The notes: generated from the sequence alone by a model not told the origin. A stretch of 64,000 bases of DNA from CAYPIE01 sp964410665 (GCA_964410665.1 CAYPIE010000013.1:1-64000), one strand, 5' to 3'; shown: positions 1 through 8,451, counted from the first letter of the stretch. Numbers and translations: made by a program.

Positions 1-103
1 CCGCACCGCAAGCGCCTCTGCCGCTTCCGCACCGCAAGCGCCTCTGCCGCTTCCGCTCCGCAAGCGCCTCTGCTGCTTTTTCTCGCAAACGCTTTTGCCG
101 CTT
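1..103. repeat. 26-bp direct tandem repeat, about four copies
   Basis: Copies lie at 1-26, 27-52, 53-78 and 79-103. The first two are identical, the third has two changes and the fourth is degenerate and one base short. The core reads CGCAAGCGCCTCTGCCGCTT. A further partial copy is visible near 143-156. The array starts at the window edge and may continue to the left. It lies downstream of rpoN, which is read away from it. No reading frame of note is present, so I see it as non-coding repeat DNA. Confidence 0.8.
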
Positions 104-111
104 CAAGGCGG

Positions 112-133
112 CCCCCGGACTGACGTCCGGGGG
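112..133. terminator. Palindrome CCCCCGGAC-N4-GTCCGGGGG downstream of rpoN
   Basis: The arms at 112-120 and 125-133 are perfectly complementary (9 bp) around a 4-base loop. The hairpin lies about 75 bases past the rpoN stop codon and could end that transcript. It has no T-run, so an intrinsic terminator is only a guess. Nearly the same palindrome recurs at 48017-48036, which suggests a dispersed palindromic element. Confidence 0.4.
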
Positions 134-206
134 TTCTGACGCATCGCAAACGCTTCGTGTCTTTCATCTGTCGCTCCACCCTCGGACAAGCCGTTCGGAG
201 TGCTGC

Positions 207-1730
207 TTACCACACTTTGCGTTGCCGCGATGATGGGATTTTCAGCATTTTGCGATACTTGGTCACAGTCCGCCGAGCCACGGGATAGCCAGCTTCATTG
301 AGCTTGGTGACCAGATCCTCATCCGAGAGTGGATTGCCCTTGTCCTCTTGGTCGATGAGTTCGAGCAGCTTCCGCTTGATGGTTTCCCAGGCCACCTCTT
401 CGCCGCTGGTCGTTTTGGCCCCGCCGCCGAAAAAGCGTTTGAGCGGGAACACACCGCGGGGCGTCTGCACCCACTTGTCATCCACGGCACGGCTGACGGT
501 AGTGACATGGACGCCCACCTGATCGGCGATCTGTTGCATCTTCAGTGGCTCGATGTGCTCAGGTCCCTGATCCAAAAAGGCACGCTGATGGTCAATAATG
601 GCACGCGTCACCTTTAACAACGTGTTGCGGCGTTGTTCGATGGCGTCAATAAGCCACTTTGCGGCTTGGATTTTTTTACTGAGGTAATTCTTGGTGGTGG
701 GATCCCCCTGACGATCGGCCGCCATGTGGGTGTAGCGAGGACTGATGTGGAGGTTGGGTGTCCATTCATCGGCCAACCGGATGTCGTAGTGGCCTGACTC
801 ATCGCGTTCAACAATCACATCCGGAGTTACATAATGGGTGCTCTCACTGGCAAACGCTGAGCCCGGACGGGGGTTCAAGTGGCGAATAATCTCGATCGCT
901 TCTTTGATAACGTCAATATCAAAATCTGTTTCTTTCTGGATGACGGGCAATCGATTGTGCTGAATGTCGTCTAAATGATGATAGATCAAGACCCGGACGA
1001 CTTCCCGATAGGGAGTGTCCAACTGTAACTGCAGGGTAAGACATTCGCGGAGGTCACGGGCCCCGACGCCCGGGGGATCCAGCTGCTGGACCAAGCGTAG
1101 GGCCTCTTCGAGATCTAAAAGCGAAATAGCCTCGGGAAATCGATGTGCCAAATCCTCCAGATGCACCGGAAAAAAGCGATTCTCCTCATCGCGTTCGCCC
1201 AGGTAGCCGGTCCAGTCGATATAACTGAGCAGGTACTCAACGAGGGGCCCCAGGCGTGGCGGGATATCCAGAAAGGCTAGTTGTTCTTCGAGGTGCTCCT
1301 GGAGCGACTGAGGACGTGAGGGCATATTCTGCATCGCATCATGCTTGCGGTCTCCCTCCTCATCGAGGGCGGCGCGAGAAACGCGATGTTCCTCATCGAA
1401 CGCATCATCCCATTCGCGATTTAACGCATCTAGACGATTAAAATCGAGTTGAGCATCTTCGTCATGGGTGAGCACACCATCCGGATCGACAGCCTGATCG
1501 GGGGTGTTTTCACTGCCATGCCATTCTTGCTCAAGCTCTGAATCAGCATCCGCCTCCGGGGTGAATTCTTGTAGCTCCAAGACCGGATTTTCTTGGAGTT
1601 CCTGTTCGATGCGTTCTTGCAGCGCCAGCACAGGCAGCTGCAGAATCTCCATCGATTGGATCATCCGTGGTGCAATGGTCTGGATCTGAGACTGGGTCTG
1701 AATCAGTCCGGGTCGCATGCCTGGGTTCAT
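207..1730 (-). CDS. rpoN: RNA polymerase sigma-54 factor
   Basis: 507 residues, normal length for sigma-54. The glutamine-rich N-terminal region I (about 5-50, with the SMEILQLPVLALQERIEQEL stretch) contacts activators. An acidic region II (about 55-110) follows, then the core-binding region, a helix-turn-helix near 395-415 (QIADQVGVHVTTVSRAV) and the RpoN box ARRTVTKYRK near the C-terminus, which reads the -24 element. The factor directs RNA polymerase to -24/-12 promoters that need AAA+ activators. A purine-rich GAGGCGG lies ahead of the ATG. It is the last gene of a minus-strand run ybaB-dnaX-PPIase, 72 bases after ybaB; rpoN sits where recR commonly follows ybaB in other bacteria. Confidence 0.97.
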   Translation of the reverse strand: MNPGMRPGLIQTQSQIQTIAPRMIQSMEILQLPVLALQERIEQELQENPVLELQEFTPEADADSELEQEWHGSENTPDQAVDPDGVLTHDEDAQLDFNRLDALNREWDDAFDEEHRVSRAALDEEGDRKHDAMQNMPSRPQSLQEHLEEQLAFLDIPPRLGPLVEYLLSYIDWTGYLGERDEENRFFPVHLEDLAHRFPEAISLLDLEEALRLVQQLDPPGVGARDLRECLTLQLQLDTPYREVVRVLIYHHLDDIQHNRLPVIQKETDFDIDVIKEAIEIIRHLNPRPGSAFASESTHYVTPDVIVERDESGHYDIRLADEWTPNLHISPRYTHMAADRQGDPTTKNYLSKKIQAAKWLIDAIEQRRNTLLKVTRAIIDHQRAFLDQGPEHIEPLKMQQIADQVGVHVTTVSRAVDDKWVQTPRGVFPLKRFFGGGAKTTSGEEVAWETIKRKLLELIDQEDKGNPLSDEDLVTKLNEAGYPVARRTVTKYRKMLKIPSSRQRKVW

Positions 1731-1802
1731 CGTCCGCCTCGTTCCCTGCTCCGTCCTGCCCGATCGAGCGTGACACCCGTCCTAGCGGCGAAGGCCAACC
1801 CG

Positions 1803-2138
1803 TCAGCCGCCTAGTGGGGGCATCCCCGGCAATCCCAGGCCTCCGGCCAAGCTACTGGACTCCGCAGCCACTTGCTGCTGCACCTTCTCGATCGCCTGGT
1901 TGACCGCGGCGACGATCAAATCCTCAAGCATTTCCCGATCGTCCAAGCGCAATGCCTCATCCGACAAGCGGCAGGCCAACAATTGCATCTTGCCATTGAT
2001 CTTGGCGGTGACCATGTCGCCGCCGGCCTGACCTTCGGCCACAATCTTCGCCAGCTTCTCCTGGAACTCCTCCATCTGCTCTTTCAACTTGGGCAAATTG
2101 CGCATCAGACTGGTGAGTTGGCCAATTTCCTTGAACAT
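1803..2138 (-). CDS. ybaB: YbaB/EbfC family nucleoid-associated protein
   Basis: 111 residues from the ATG at 2138. I prefer this start because GGAG lies about 8 bases upstream and because the family begins at this point (MFKEIGQLTSLMRNL). An upstream ATG at 2240 would add 34 residues overlapping dnaX and is unlikely. The family forms small DNA-binding dimers: a coiled helix (KLKEQMEEFQEKLAKI) followed by a short sheet domain with the typical INGKMQLLACRLSDEAL pattern and a C-terminal helix. It is commonly encoded right after dnaX, as here, and is linked to nucleoid structure and recombination. The glycine/proline-rich tail (SLAGGLGLPGMPPLGG) is usual for the family. Confidence 0.93.
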   Translation of the reverse strand: MFKEIGQLTSLMRNLPKLKEQMEEFQEKLAKIVAEGQAGGDMVTAKINGKMQLLACRLSDEALRLDDREMLEDLIVAAVNQAIEKVQQQVAAESSSLAGGLGLPGMPPLGG

Positions 2139-2175
2139 GTGGGGGATCTCCAAGCCGTGCATCGTGGAGGAATCG

Positions 2176-3936
2176 CTAAGCGGGTTCACCACGGTCGCGA
2201 CTGCCAAAATGCGGGTCACAACGTAACAGCTGCGCTTCAAGAACGTCCATGGCCCGTTGGATCATGGGTACCTGTCGAGGATCGACCGCCTCCGATGGGT
2301 TGGCTGGCAGCGGCAACACCGCCGTCGGAAATCGCTCCGACGAGGATGCCTCGGGGTCCAACGAGCGTTGTAGACTTAGGCGAACTTGCCATCCCTGGCC
2401 GGTGATAGATTGGATCACCTGGCTGATCCGGGCGATCTTCTCGGGTTCATTGCAGAAATCATACGCTCCAGTATACTCGGAAGGAAAGCGGATTTCCAGT
2501 AAATTTGGCCCGATAATTGCAGGCAGATTGGCGCAAGCCAATTGACTGGCAAAGATTCCCGGAAGGCGTTGCCGCATTTGCTCCCACGCTGTGGGTAATT
2601 CCGTGGGGGAGAATCGGGCCGGAGCGACCGTCTGCTCACTTGTGGGCATAGAATTCCCATTATGAGCGTCCGTGAGGCGATTGCTTACCTCGATGGAGGT
2701 TTTTTTTTCCGGTGTCACCGAGCCCGTGGCCTCGGTGACACCCCTACCTGCGACGGCGGTTGGCACCGATCGCTCACTCGCCTGCAGCGCCTGGAGCAAT
2801 TGAGGCAGCGCGAGCAGTTCCTCCAAGCGGCATAATCGGATCAATGCCATCTCGAGAAGCACCTGTGCATGACTGCTCGAGCGAAGCCGCGCTTTGCTCA
2901 GCGTCAGGATATCCAGGCCGGCAAGAATCGTATCCAACGACAACTGCGTAGCCTGTTGCTGGCGTTGTTGACGCACTCCATCCGGAATACTGAGCTCCAA
3001 CCCCTCATTCCCTGCACAGTGCAATAACATCAAACCACGCCAATATTCGATCAATTGATCGAGCAATTCACCGAGTTGCAACCCTTCGTCCACACAGCGA
3101 TGCAATAGCTGGATGGTTTGCTTGGCATCATGGGCCAGGATTACCCCAGCCAGGGTACTGACTCGCTCATCGGTTGCCGTACCCAGTAGTTGATGCACCG
3201 TGTCCAGGGTCAGCTGTTCGCCGGCAAAGGCAAGTAATTGATCGAGCAGCGACTGGGCATCTCGCATCGAGCCGCCGGCGCGTCGAGCCACGACTTGCAG
3301 TGCAGCGGTTTCGGCCTGCACTCCTTCCGCGCGGACAATCGCTTGCAGGCATTGGACAATCTGACTGGAACGAATCCCGGCAAAATCAAACCGCTGGCAG
3401 CGCGACAGGATGGTAATGGGAATCTTCTGCACTTCAGTGGTGGCGAAGATGAACTTGACGTGCGTTGGGGGTTCTTCCAGCGTTTTCAGTAACGCATTGA
3501 ACGCCGGAGGGGTCAGCATGTGGACTTCGTCCACAATGTAGATCTTGGTCCGGGCCCGGCTGGGTCGAGTGCTGATATTTTGACGGATGGCCCGAATCTC
3601 ATCGATGCCCCGGTTACTGGCGCCATCGATCTCAAGCACATCGATATCTTCGCCTCGACTGATGCTCTGACAGATCGAGCAACGATCACATGGGGTGGAG
3701 GTCGGTCCCTCGATGCAGTTGAGCGCTTTGGCCAAAATGCGTGCGGCGGAGGTTTTGCCGACGCCACGCGATCCTGTAAACAGATACGCATGCGCAACGC
3801 GATGACTCTCAAGGGCATTGACTAATGCCCGGGCCACCGCTTCCTGGCCCACCAGGTCGGCAAACTGTTGTGGACGATACCGGCGTGCCACCACCGTGTA
3901 GGGCGTCTCGGCCGGCCGAGAAGTTTCCTTGGCCAT
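2176..3936 (-). CDS. dnaX: DNA polymerase III subunit gamma/tau
   Basis: 586 residues from ATG 3936 (alternative in-frame ATG at 3969). AAA+ clamp-loader subunit. The N-terminal part has TPYTVVARRYRPQQFADLVG, Walker A (GSRGVGKTSAARILAKALNC), a four-cysteine zinc module (CIEG..CDRCSIC), Walker B (IYIVDEVHML) and sensor 1 (KFIFATTE). Domain III and a poorly conserved linker follow, then a tau-type C-terminal region that binds polymerase alpha and DnaB. It loads the beta clamp and couples the replisome. Near codon 410 there is an A9 run directly after a 12-bp hairpin (2700-2742). Slippage there would give a gamma-like product of about 415-425 residues, since both alternative frames stop within 14 codons. 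Confidence 0.97.
   Translation of the reverse strand: MAKETSRPAETPYTVVARRYRPQQFADLVGQEAVARALVNALESHRVAHAYLFTGSRGVGKTSAARILAKALNCIEGPTSTPCDRCSICQSISRGEDIDVLEIDGASNRGIDEIRAIRQNISTRPSRARTKIYIVDEVHMLTPPAFNALLKTLEEPPTHVKFIFATTEVQKIPITILSRCQRFDFAGIRSSQIVQCLQAIVRAEGVQAETAALQVVARRAGGSMRDAQSLLDQLLAFAGEQLTLDTVHQLLGTATDERVSTLAGVILAHDAKQTIQLLHRCVDEGLQLGELLDQLIEYWRGLMLLHCAGNEGLELSIPDGVRQQRQQQATQLSLDTILAGLDILTLSKARLRSSSHAQVLLEMALIRLCRLEELLALPQLLQALQASERSVPTAVAGRGVTEATGSVTPEKKTSIEVSNRLTDAHNGNSMPTSEQTVAPARFSPTELPTAWEQMRQRLPGIFASQLACANLPAIIGPNLLEIRFPSEYTGAYDFCNEPEKIARISQVIQSITGQGWQVRLSLQRSLDPEASSSERFPTAVLPLPANPSEAVDPRQVPMIQRAMDVLEAQLLRCDPHFGSRDRGEPA
2700..2742 (-). promoter_or_regulatory. Candidate slippage signal inside dnaX: 12-bp hairpin plus A9
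   Basis: On the coding (minus) strand, a perfect 12-bp stem (arms 2742-2731 and 2722-2711, 8-base loop) is followed by GG and then nine A (2708-2700), read in frame as GAA AAA AAA ACC. If one A is added, the new frame reaches TAA after 13 codons past the run. If one A is lost, TAA comes after 4 codons. Thermus dnaX also uses an A9 run for transcriptional slippage that makes gamma, and E. coli uses ribosomal frameshifting at A-rich codons. Function here is inferred. Confidence 0.6.
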
Positions 3937-3979
3937 GAGTTGGGGTCTCAGCAGTTTGGGGAGCCCCATATAAAGGGGC

Positions 3980-4870
3980 TTATTGTTCGTGTTGCAAGCG
4001 GATGCCAATCCGCCGCCGAGGCCGTTCGTAGTCGGGATAGACCGTCGTATCCTGGGTAGGTTGGTTGGCAATGCGGCGAACCACGTCCTGACCATCGCTC
4101 ACCTGCCCGATCACCGTGAAACGCCCATCGAGCAAGGGTGCCGGCCCCAGCGTAATGTAGAGCACCACCCCGGCGCTTTCCGGGTCGATGCCATGCCAGA
4201 ATCCGACTGTCCCTTCGCCATGCCGCACGCTGTCGTGCAACTCGGGTTTGAGCCAGTAGCCGAGATGGCCGACCGCCGGATCGCCGCTACCTTGCGGACA
4301 GCCCAGTTGAATGAGATCCAGCCGACGGACCCCCCCCTGAGCATCCTGCGATTCCTGGTGCACAATCCGATCGACCTGTAATCCATCGTAATAGCCGACT
4401 TGGCATAACGTGAGTAGATTGCGCACATGATTCGGAGCAATGGTCGGGTCGAGGGTGATGTGGAAGTCGCCATGCTCCGTGCTCACTTTGACACGCGGCC
4501 GTCCTTGCACCACTACCTGATCCCAAGTCTCGCGTACCTCGCGGTACACCACCCCGGTCGACTTCCCAGTCTGAATGCGGTCCGGCGGCGGGACTTGGAC
4601 CCCGTCCGGAATGGTGGGCACAATCGCCTCGGCAAAAGGACACGCGCTGGCAACGGAGGCCGGTTTTTGAGCCCCCGCAGCGGGTTCGGCGGTATGATAG
4701 CTGACCGGATGGGTAATGTCCGCTTCCTGCGCAGCTGGAGGCGGTGCTGCCTCAGCAGTCGACGTGGACACGTCCGTCGGCTTCGGTTCGGGACGACCAG
4801 CACAACCAATAACCGCAAGGCTTAACAGCAGAGTCACTCCTGCATTCCGCCTGTTCCCAGCAACCGCCAT
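3980..4870 (-). CDS. Cyclophilin-type peptidyl-prolyl isomerase, predicted lipoprotein
   Basis: 296 residues from the ATG at 4870, chosen because AGGGAGGA lies 9 bases upstream. The N-terminus has a charged stretch, a hydrophobic core and a lipobox (LAVIGC), so the mature protein should be lipid-anchored outside the cytoplasm. A proline/alanine-rich linker (about 35-110) leads to a cyclophilin fold: VKVSTEHGDFHITLDPTIAP, the NHVRNLLTLCQVGYYDGLQV helix, and the GEGTVGFWHG and GRFTVIGQV strands. The active-site arginine region (classically FHR) reads VDRIVHQ here and the FAM/FFI core is altered, so catalytic strength is uncertain. It is the first gene of the minus-strand dnaX-ybaB-rpoN run and ends about 43 bases before dnaX. 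Confidence 0.85.
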   Translation of the reverse strand: MAVAGNRRNAGVTLLLSLAVIGCAGRPEPKPTDVSTSTAEAAPPPAAQEADITHPVSYHTAEPAAGAQKPASVASACPFAEAIVPTIPDGVQVPPPDRIQTGKSTGVVYREVRETWDQVVVQGRPRVKVSTEHGDFHITLDPTIAPNHVRNLLTLCQVGYYDGLQVDRIVHQESQDAQGGVRRLDLIQLGCPQGSGDPAVGHLGYWLKPELHDSVRHGEGTVGFWHGIDPESAGVVLYITLGPAPLLDGRFTVIGQVSDGQDVVRRIANQPTQDTTVYPDYERPRRRIGIRLQHEQ

Positions 4871-5038
4871 CGTCGGGTTCCTCCCTAGCTCCGGCCGCAT
4901 AAATCCTGTCTGCGACCATAGTTCGCCAGCTCAAGTCGGTCAATTGCGATTCCTGCGGCGACACTCAATTGCTCCCCTGGTCAAAGCGGATTATATTGAC
5001 CGGATCGCACGAACATTCCCTGGTGGCGGAAAATCGGC

Positions 5039-5788
5039 ATGCCAAATCTGCTCGTCTTATGCATGATCGTTTTTACATGTTTATTTCCTCTAACGATCTA
5101 TTGCCTGATTTTGGCCTATGTCAACCATCGCCCCCGGCCTACCATGGTCCCGGGAGCCTGGGACTTTGTAGGCGTGCTGCTTGGCCTATCCGGTTTTATT
5201 TTGGTCGGCGGCCCTCTGCTGGTGGCCGCGGTCGATGATCTGTTTCGCCAGTTCTGGTTTCAGGGCAACTGGGCCGATCTGCGTACCCGGCTGTCGGACT
5301 CCAACCTGTGGCTGGGAATTTGGGGGGTGTACTTCGTGTTGTTGATTGTCGCGGTGCGCTGGCAGCTAACAGGGCGACAAGCCTGGACGGCAATCTACAA
5401 CATCGAACCAAGAAAAACCAAAGAAATTGTTTATGAAGCTCTCAAACAGCAGGGCCACGAGGTCCAGATGCATCCCACAGGTCTTCGGGTCCGCTCCGCG
5501 TCCCACCGTCCAGATCATCCGTTTGGCCTGCCGGCGATCGCTGCTGGCGGCGAATCGAGCTGGGTGGAAGTCGACGAAACCCATGCCAGCCATCATGCCT
5601 TGTTGCACTGGAACGAGATCCCCCGCCAGCAACGACAGGCGGTCGAGAACACCCTCGATCAACTCCTTGGCAAGGTTGCATCTGCCGACAACCCGGTGAC
5701 CGGTTGGTTACTCACCGCGGTCGGGGCATTCTTGATTATCATGCTTTTCTGCGTGCTGTTTATCCTCTTGGTGCTGTTTGGCGGATGA
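5039..5788 (+). CDS. Conserved membrane protein of unknown function
   Basis: 249 residues. Hydrophobic segments sit near 3-25, 42-65, 93-112 and 220-247, with a soluble domain between the third and fourth. The soluble part (about 125-210) begins YNIEPRKTKEIVYEALKQQGHEVQ, which looks like a small alpha/beta domain, and contains a serine/tryptophan patch (GGESSWVEVDE). I do not recognise a family. It is transcribed divergently from the PPIase gene across 168 bases. Its last 29 bases overlap the end of the convergent PEP-CTERM gene. Confidence 0.75.
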   Translation: MPNLLVLCMIVFTCLFPLTIYCLILAYVNHRPRPTMVPGAWDFVGVLLGLSGFILVGGPLLVAAVDDLFRQFWFQGNWADLRTRLSDSNLWLGIWGVYFVLLIVAVRWQLTGRQAWTAIYNIEPRKTKEIVYEALKQQGHEVQMHPTGLRVRSASHRPDHPFGLPAIAAGGESSWVEVDETHASHHALLHWNEIPRQQRQAVENTLDQLLGKVASADNPVTGWLLTAVGAFLIIMLFCVLFILLVLFGG

Positions 5789-6182
5789 ACTTGGCGACCT
5801 CACGTTCGCGACGACGACGACGCCTCAGGATCAGCCCACCAATTCCCACGCCAATCAAGCCTGACACCATGGTCGCGGGCTCTGGAATGACCGGAGGTGC
5901 CAAGATCTCCGGTGGCACTAGGGGCGGGGGAAATTCGCTGGGAGGATACTCATCCTCCCAAGGCCCACCAAAGTCAATCGGCTCTGGGATCTTGGGCGTC
6001 AAGCCAGGGGTCGGCGAAGTGACATCCGCACCGGGCCAGGGCGGCCAGTAGAATGCCTCCGCTGGTTCCGCGGCAAGCATCGCCGCAACCAGCGGTACGC
6101 CATATCCGCACCGGAGCATCCTTCGCTTCCAACGAGGCCAAGGGAAAAAACGTCCCCAAACCCCGCGCATGGAAATCCGCAT
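5760..6182 (-). CDS. Small PEP-CTERM sorting-domain protein
   Basis: 140 residues. AAGGAG lies 9 bases ahead of the ATG at 6182. The N-terminal region has basic residues followed by a hydrophobic stretch ending in AEA, which fits a signal peptide cleaved near residue 43. The mature part is rich in proline and tyrosine/tryptophan (FYWPPWPGADV, PPSEFPPPLVPPEILAPP), so it is probably extended. The C-terminus has IPEPATMVSG, a hydrophobic helix and an arginine cluster, which is the exosortase recognition tripartite signal. Unusually, about 15 residues (EREVAKFIRQTAPRG) follow the arginine cluster, where the family normally ends. This tail overlaps the neighbouring convergent gene. No exosortase gene lies in the window. 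Confidence 0.8.
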   Translation of the reverse strand: MRISMRGVWGRFFPWPRWKRRMLRCGYGVPLVAAMLAAEPAEAFYWPPWPGADVTSPTPGLTPKIPEPIDFGGPWEDEYPPSEFPPPLVPPEILAPPVIPEPATMVSGLIGVGIGGLILRRRRRREREVAKFIRQTAPRG

Positions 6183-6253
6183 GCTCGGGACTCCTTGTGA
6201 ATCAGTGCCTGGGGCCTCTGTTCCGTCGGTTGATGGGATTCAACCAGGTGGGG

Positions 6254-6275
6254 AGGAGGGCCAGGCCGCCCTCCT
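6254..6275 (-). terminator. Hairpin downstream of the bshB1-like gene
   Basis: The 8-bp arms AGGAGGGC (6254-6261) and GCCCTCCT (6268-6275) flank a 6-base loop. The hairpin lies about 110 bases past the stop of the minus-strand deacetylase gene and ahead of the PEP-CTERM gene. No T-run follows, so this is a weak terminator candidate. Confidence 0.35.
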
Positions 6276-6386
6276 AAAGCAAGCGGTGGGAAAAATGCCA
6301 GAAAGGTTCAAGTCTGTCAAGCAGAGGTCCGATACTGATTATTTGGCTTTCGCCGGCCCCAGATACCCTGGAAAAAGGCCGTCCGT

Positions 6387-7178
6387 TCAGCCCATCGGCA
6401 AGTGATCTTTTCCAGGCAGCTGAACCGCCACCGGACTCGCATGGCCCCCTTCAACCAAGCTCACCAGATCGCTGGCACCCACGGGACCGGGTAGTGCAAA
6501 CAGCTCGCCATAGGCAAAGCCACACCGTGCCCCCATGGTAATGTTGGCCCCGCCGACAAAATGCTTCACCTTGTCAAACCGGGCCGGCTCAAACTGCGAT
6601 TCATAACAGCGGATGGCCGCGATCTTTTGCTCAAAGGTGTCACTGATATCGATGACAAAGCTGCTATTCCACAATCGCTGCTCGGCATCGAAGGGAAACG
6701 GCACGTACACCAGATGCGGTACCCGATACGGACGGGTCTGATCGAAGCGGTCATCCCACTTGGTCAGCTGAGCGTAAAAGCGGGCTGCTTCGGCAAGCAA
6801 GTGGCCCTGATGATGGTCGGGCGAAGCCGCAGGAGTGCGACCAGCAGTAGTGATCACCAAACGGGGGTGGTAACGCCGCAGCTCGGTGGCCAGTCGATAC
6901 CGGGCCGGCGGTCCATCCATCAATTCACGGTTGGGCAATTCCAGACAGAGCCGGACCTGAACCCCTAAGACTTGCCGGGCCGCCTCCGCCTCGCGTTGCC
7001 GGGTCTCCTCGTTGCCGCGCGGGGTGGGTTCGCCCGTGGTCAAGTCAAAAATCCCCACCCGGTAGCCCTGTTTGACCAGCTTGGCCAGGGTACCACCGCA
7101 CATGATTTCTAGATCATCAGGATGCGGGGCAACCGCAACCACGTCGAGCGATTCGATTTCGCAAGCAGCTTCATTCAT
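6387..7178 (-). CDS. bshB1: PIG-L family deacetylase, BshB1-like
   Basis: 263 residues from ATG 7178. This start sits just ahead of the conserved region; an upstream in-frame ATG at 7202 lacks support. The zinc-binding PHPDD motif is at about 21-25 (VVAVAPHPDDLEIMCGGTLA), followed by GYRVGIFDLTTGEPTPRG and the ASPDHHQGHLLAEAARFYA motif that gives further zinc and substrate ligands. This order and the phrase LTTGEPTPRGN match bacillithiol-biosynthesis deacetylases, which remove acetyl from GlcNAc-malate. The thiol pathway partners (BshA, BshC) are not in the window, so another N-acetylsugar substrate is possible. It is divergent from manA, with two short palindromes between them. Confidence 0.85.
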   Translation of the reverse strand: MNEAACEIESLDVVAVAPHPDDLEIMCGGTLAKLVKQGYRVGIFDLTTGEPTPRGNEETRQREAEAARQVLGVQVRLCLELPNRELMDGPPARYRLATELRRYHPRLVITTAGRTPAASPDHHQGHLLAEAARFYAQLTKWDDRFDQTRPYRVPHLVYVPFPFDAEQRLWNSSFVIDISDTFEQKIAAIRCYESQFEPARFDKVKHFVGGANITMGARCGFAYGELFALPGPVGASDLVSLVEGGHASPVAVQLPGKDHLPMG

Positions 7179-7273
7179 GGCTAGACGGCACCTGACAAAC
7201 AAGGAAAATAGGAGAAGGATTTAGTATCGGGAGTCGACTCCCGCACGGGCCGGTCAAACCGCTCAGCAGCCAA

Positions 7274-7315
7274 GGTTGAGTCAACCGGCCGTACGCCATA
7301 GACGATGTCCTATGG
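7274..7315. promoter_or_regulatory. Two short palindromes between divergent bshB1 and manA
   Basis: GGTTGA-G-TCAACC (7274-7286) and CCATAG-N8-CTATGG (7296-7315) are both perfect inverted repeats in the 205-base space between the two start codons. They could be operators for a dimeric regulator. I cannot name one, and short palindromes also occur by chance. Confidence 0.25.
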
Positions 7316-7383
7316 TGTAGGAAAGACGTCAGGGCCCCGGCGAGCGGCCTCGCTCGCTACCTTGTCGAAGGGAGCGAATCGGG

Positions 7384-8451
7384 ATGAGCGACTCCAGCCC
7401 GCGATTATATCCCCTCCGGTTCGAGCCAATTTTCAAAAGTATGCTCTGGGGCGGCCATCGCCTTCCCCCATTGCTAGATTCGCCCCAGACTAGCGCTGAA
7501 CCGATCGGTGAAGCCTGGATGCTCAGCGATCACGGCGACCATCCCAGTCGGGTGCTGGACGGCCCCCTGGCGGGTACGACGCTCCGCACTTTGATGGAAC
7601 AAGCCCCGCAGAAGATTCTCGGTTCTCGTCGGGCTGCGAACCAGCGTTTCCCGCTGTTGTTGAAGTTTCTGGATGCCCGACTGCCGCTGTCGGTGCAAGT
7701 CCATCCCACCGACGCTCAAGCGGCCGAACTGGTTCCCAACGGTCAAGATGCTCGCGGCAAAACCGAAGCCTGGGTCATCCTCGAGACGCAACCCGGCGCG
7801 GTCCTCTATGCTGGCTTACGTCCTGGCACCAGTCCTGAGGCATTACGCCGAGCCTTGGCCGAGAACACCGTCGACGAGGTGCTGCATGTGCTCGAACCCC
7901 AGCCCGGCGATTGTGTGTTTTTACCCGCCGGCACCGTGCATGCCATCGGTGCTGGACTGGTGCTCTTTGAAGTGCAACAAACCAGTGATCTGACTTATCG
8001 TCTGTACGACTGGAATCGAGTCGATGCCCGCACCGGGCTGCCGCGAACCCTACATCTGACCGAAAGTTTTCACTGCATCGATTTCACCGCCGGGCCACGG
8101 CAACCGGTCGTACCTTCCGCCCGTCAGGGCACCGCCCATGCCTGCCGGGAACGGTTGGTGAGTTGCGACTACTTCACCCTCGATCGCTACACCGTCTATG
8201 ATCGCTGTCGGGTCGGAGGCAGCGACCAATGCCGCATCCTGGTCTGCCTCGACGGAGACGGACAGCTCGAAAGCACTGCTCAGAGCTATCCGCTCAAGCG
8301 AGGGGACGTTTATCTCCTCCCCGCCGAAGTTGGTATGTGCGGCGTCCTGACCTCCGCGCAGCTCACCCTCCTGGAATGCGGCCTCCCCGAAGTCAGCGAA
8401 CCAGGGCACCTGGCGACCTCGGTGGGGGAACCATGCCGGGTCGCTAGTTAA
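7384..8451 (+). CDS. manA: Mannose-6-phosphate isomerase, class I (cupin)
   Basis: 355 residues, with a start supported by the family N-terminus (YPLRFEPIFKSMLWGGHRL). It interconverts mannose-6-phosphate and fructose-6-phosphate, a route to GDP-mannose and surface polysaccharide. The type I signature is clear: EAWMLSDHGDHPS, LDARLPLSVQVHPTD (metal-binding Gln/His), KTEAWVILE (Glu), and GDCVFLPAGTVHAIGAGLVLFEVQQTSDLTYRLYDW with the last metal His and catalytic region. A C-terminal cupin half follows. Length is in the short class typical of Firmicutes and Planctomycetes. It is 48 bases ahead of the ion channel gene on the same strand. Confidence 0.95.
   Translation: MSDSSPRLYPLRFEPIFKSMLWGGHRLPPLLDSPQTSAEPIGEAWMLSDHGDHPSRVLDGPLAGTTLRTLMEQAPQKILGSRRAANQRFPLLLKFLDARLPLSVQVHPTDAQAAELVPNGQDARGKTEAWVILETQPGAVLYAGLRPGTSPEALRRALAENTVDEVLHVLEPQPGDCVFLPAGTVHAIGAGLVLFEVQQTSDLTYRLYDWNRVDARTGLPRTLHLTESFHCIDFTAGPRQPVVPSARQGTAHACRERLVSCDYFTLDRYTVYDRCRVGGSDQCRILVCLDGDGQLESTAQSYPLKRGDVYLLPAEVGMCGVLTSAQLTLLECGLPEVSEPGHLATSVGEPCRVAS

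Noticed and set aside
2139..2240. Longer ybaB from ATG 2240
   Set aside because: It would overlap the dnaX end and add 34 non-conserved residues; the ATG at 2138 has a Shine-Dalgarno match.
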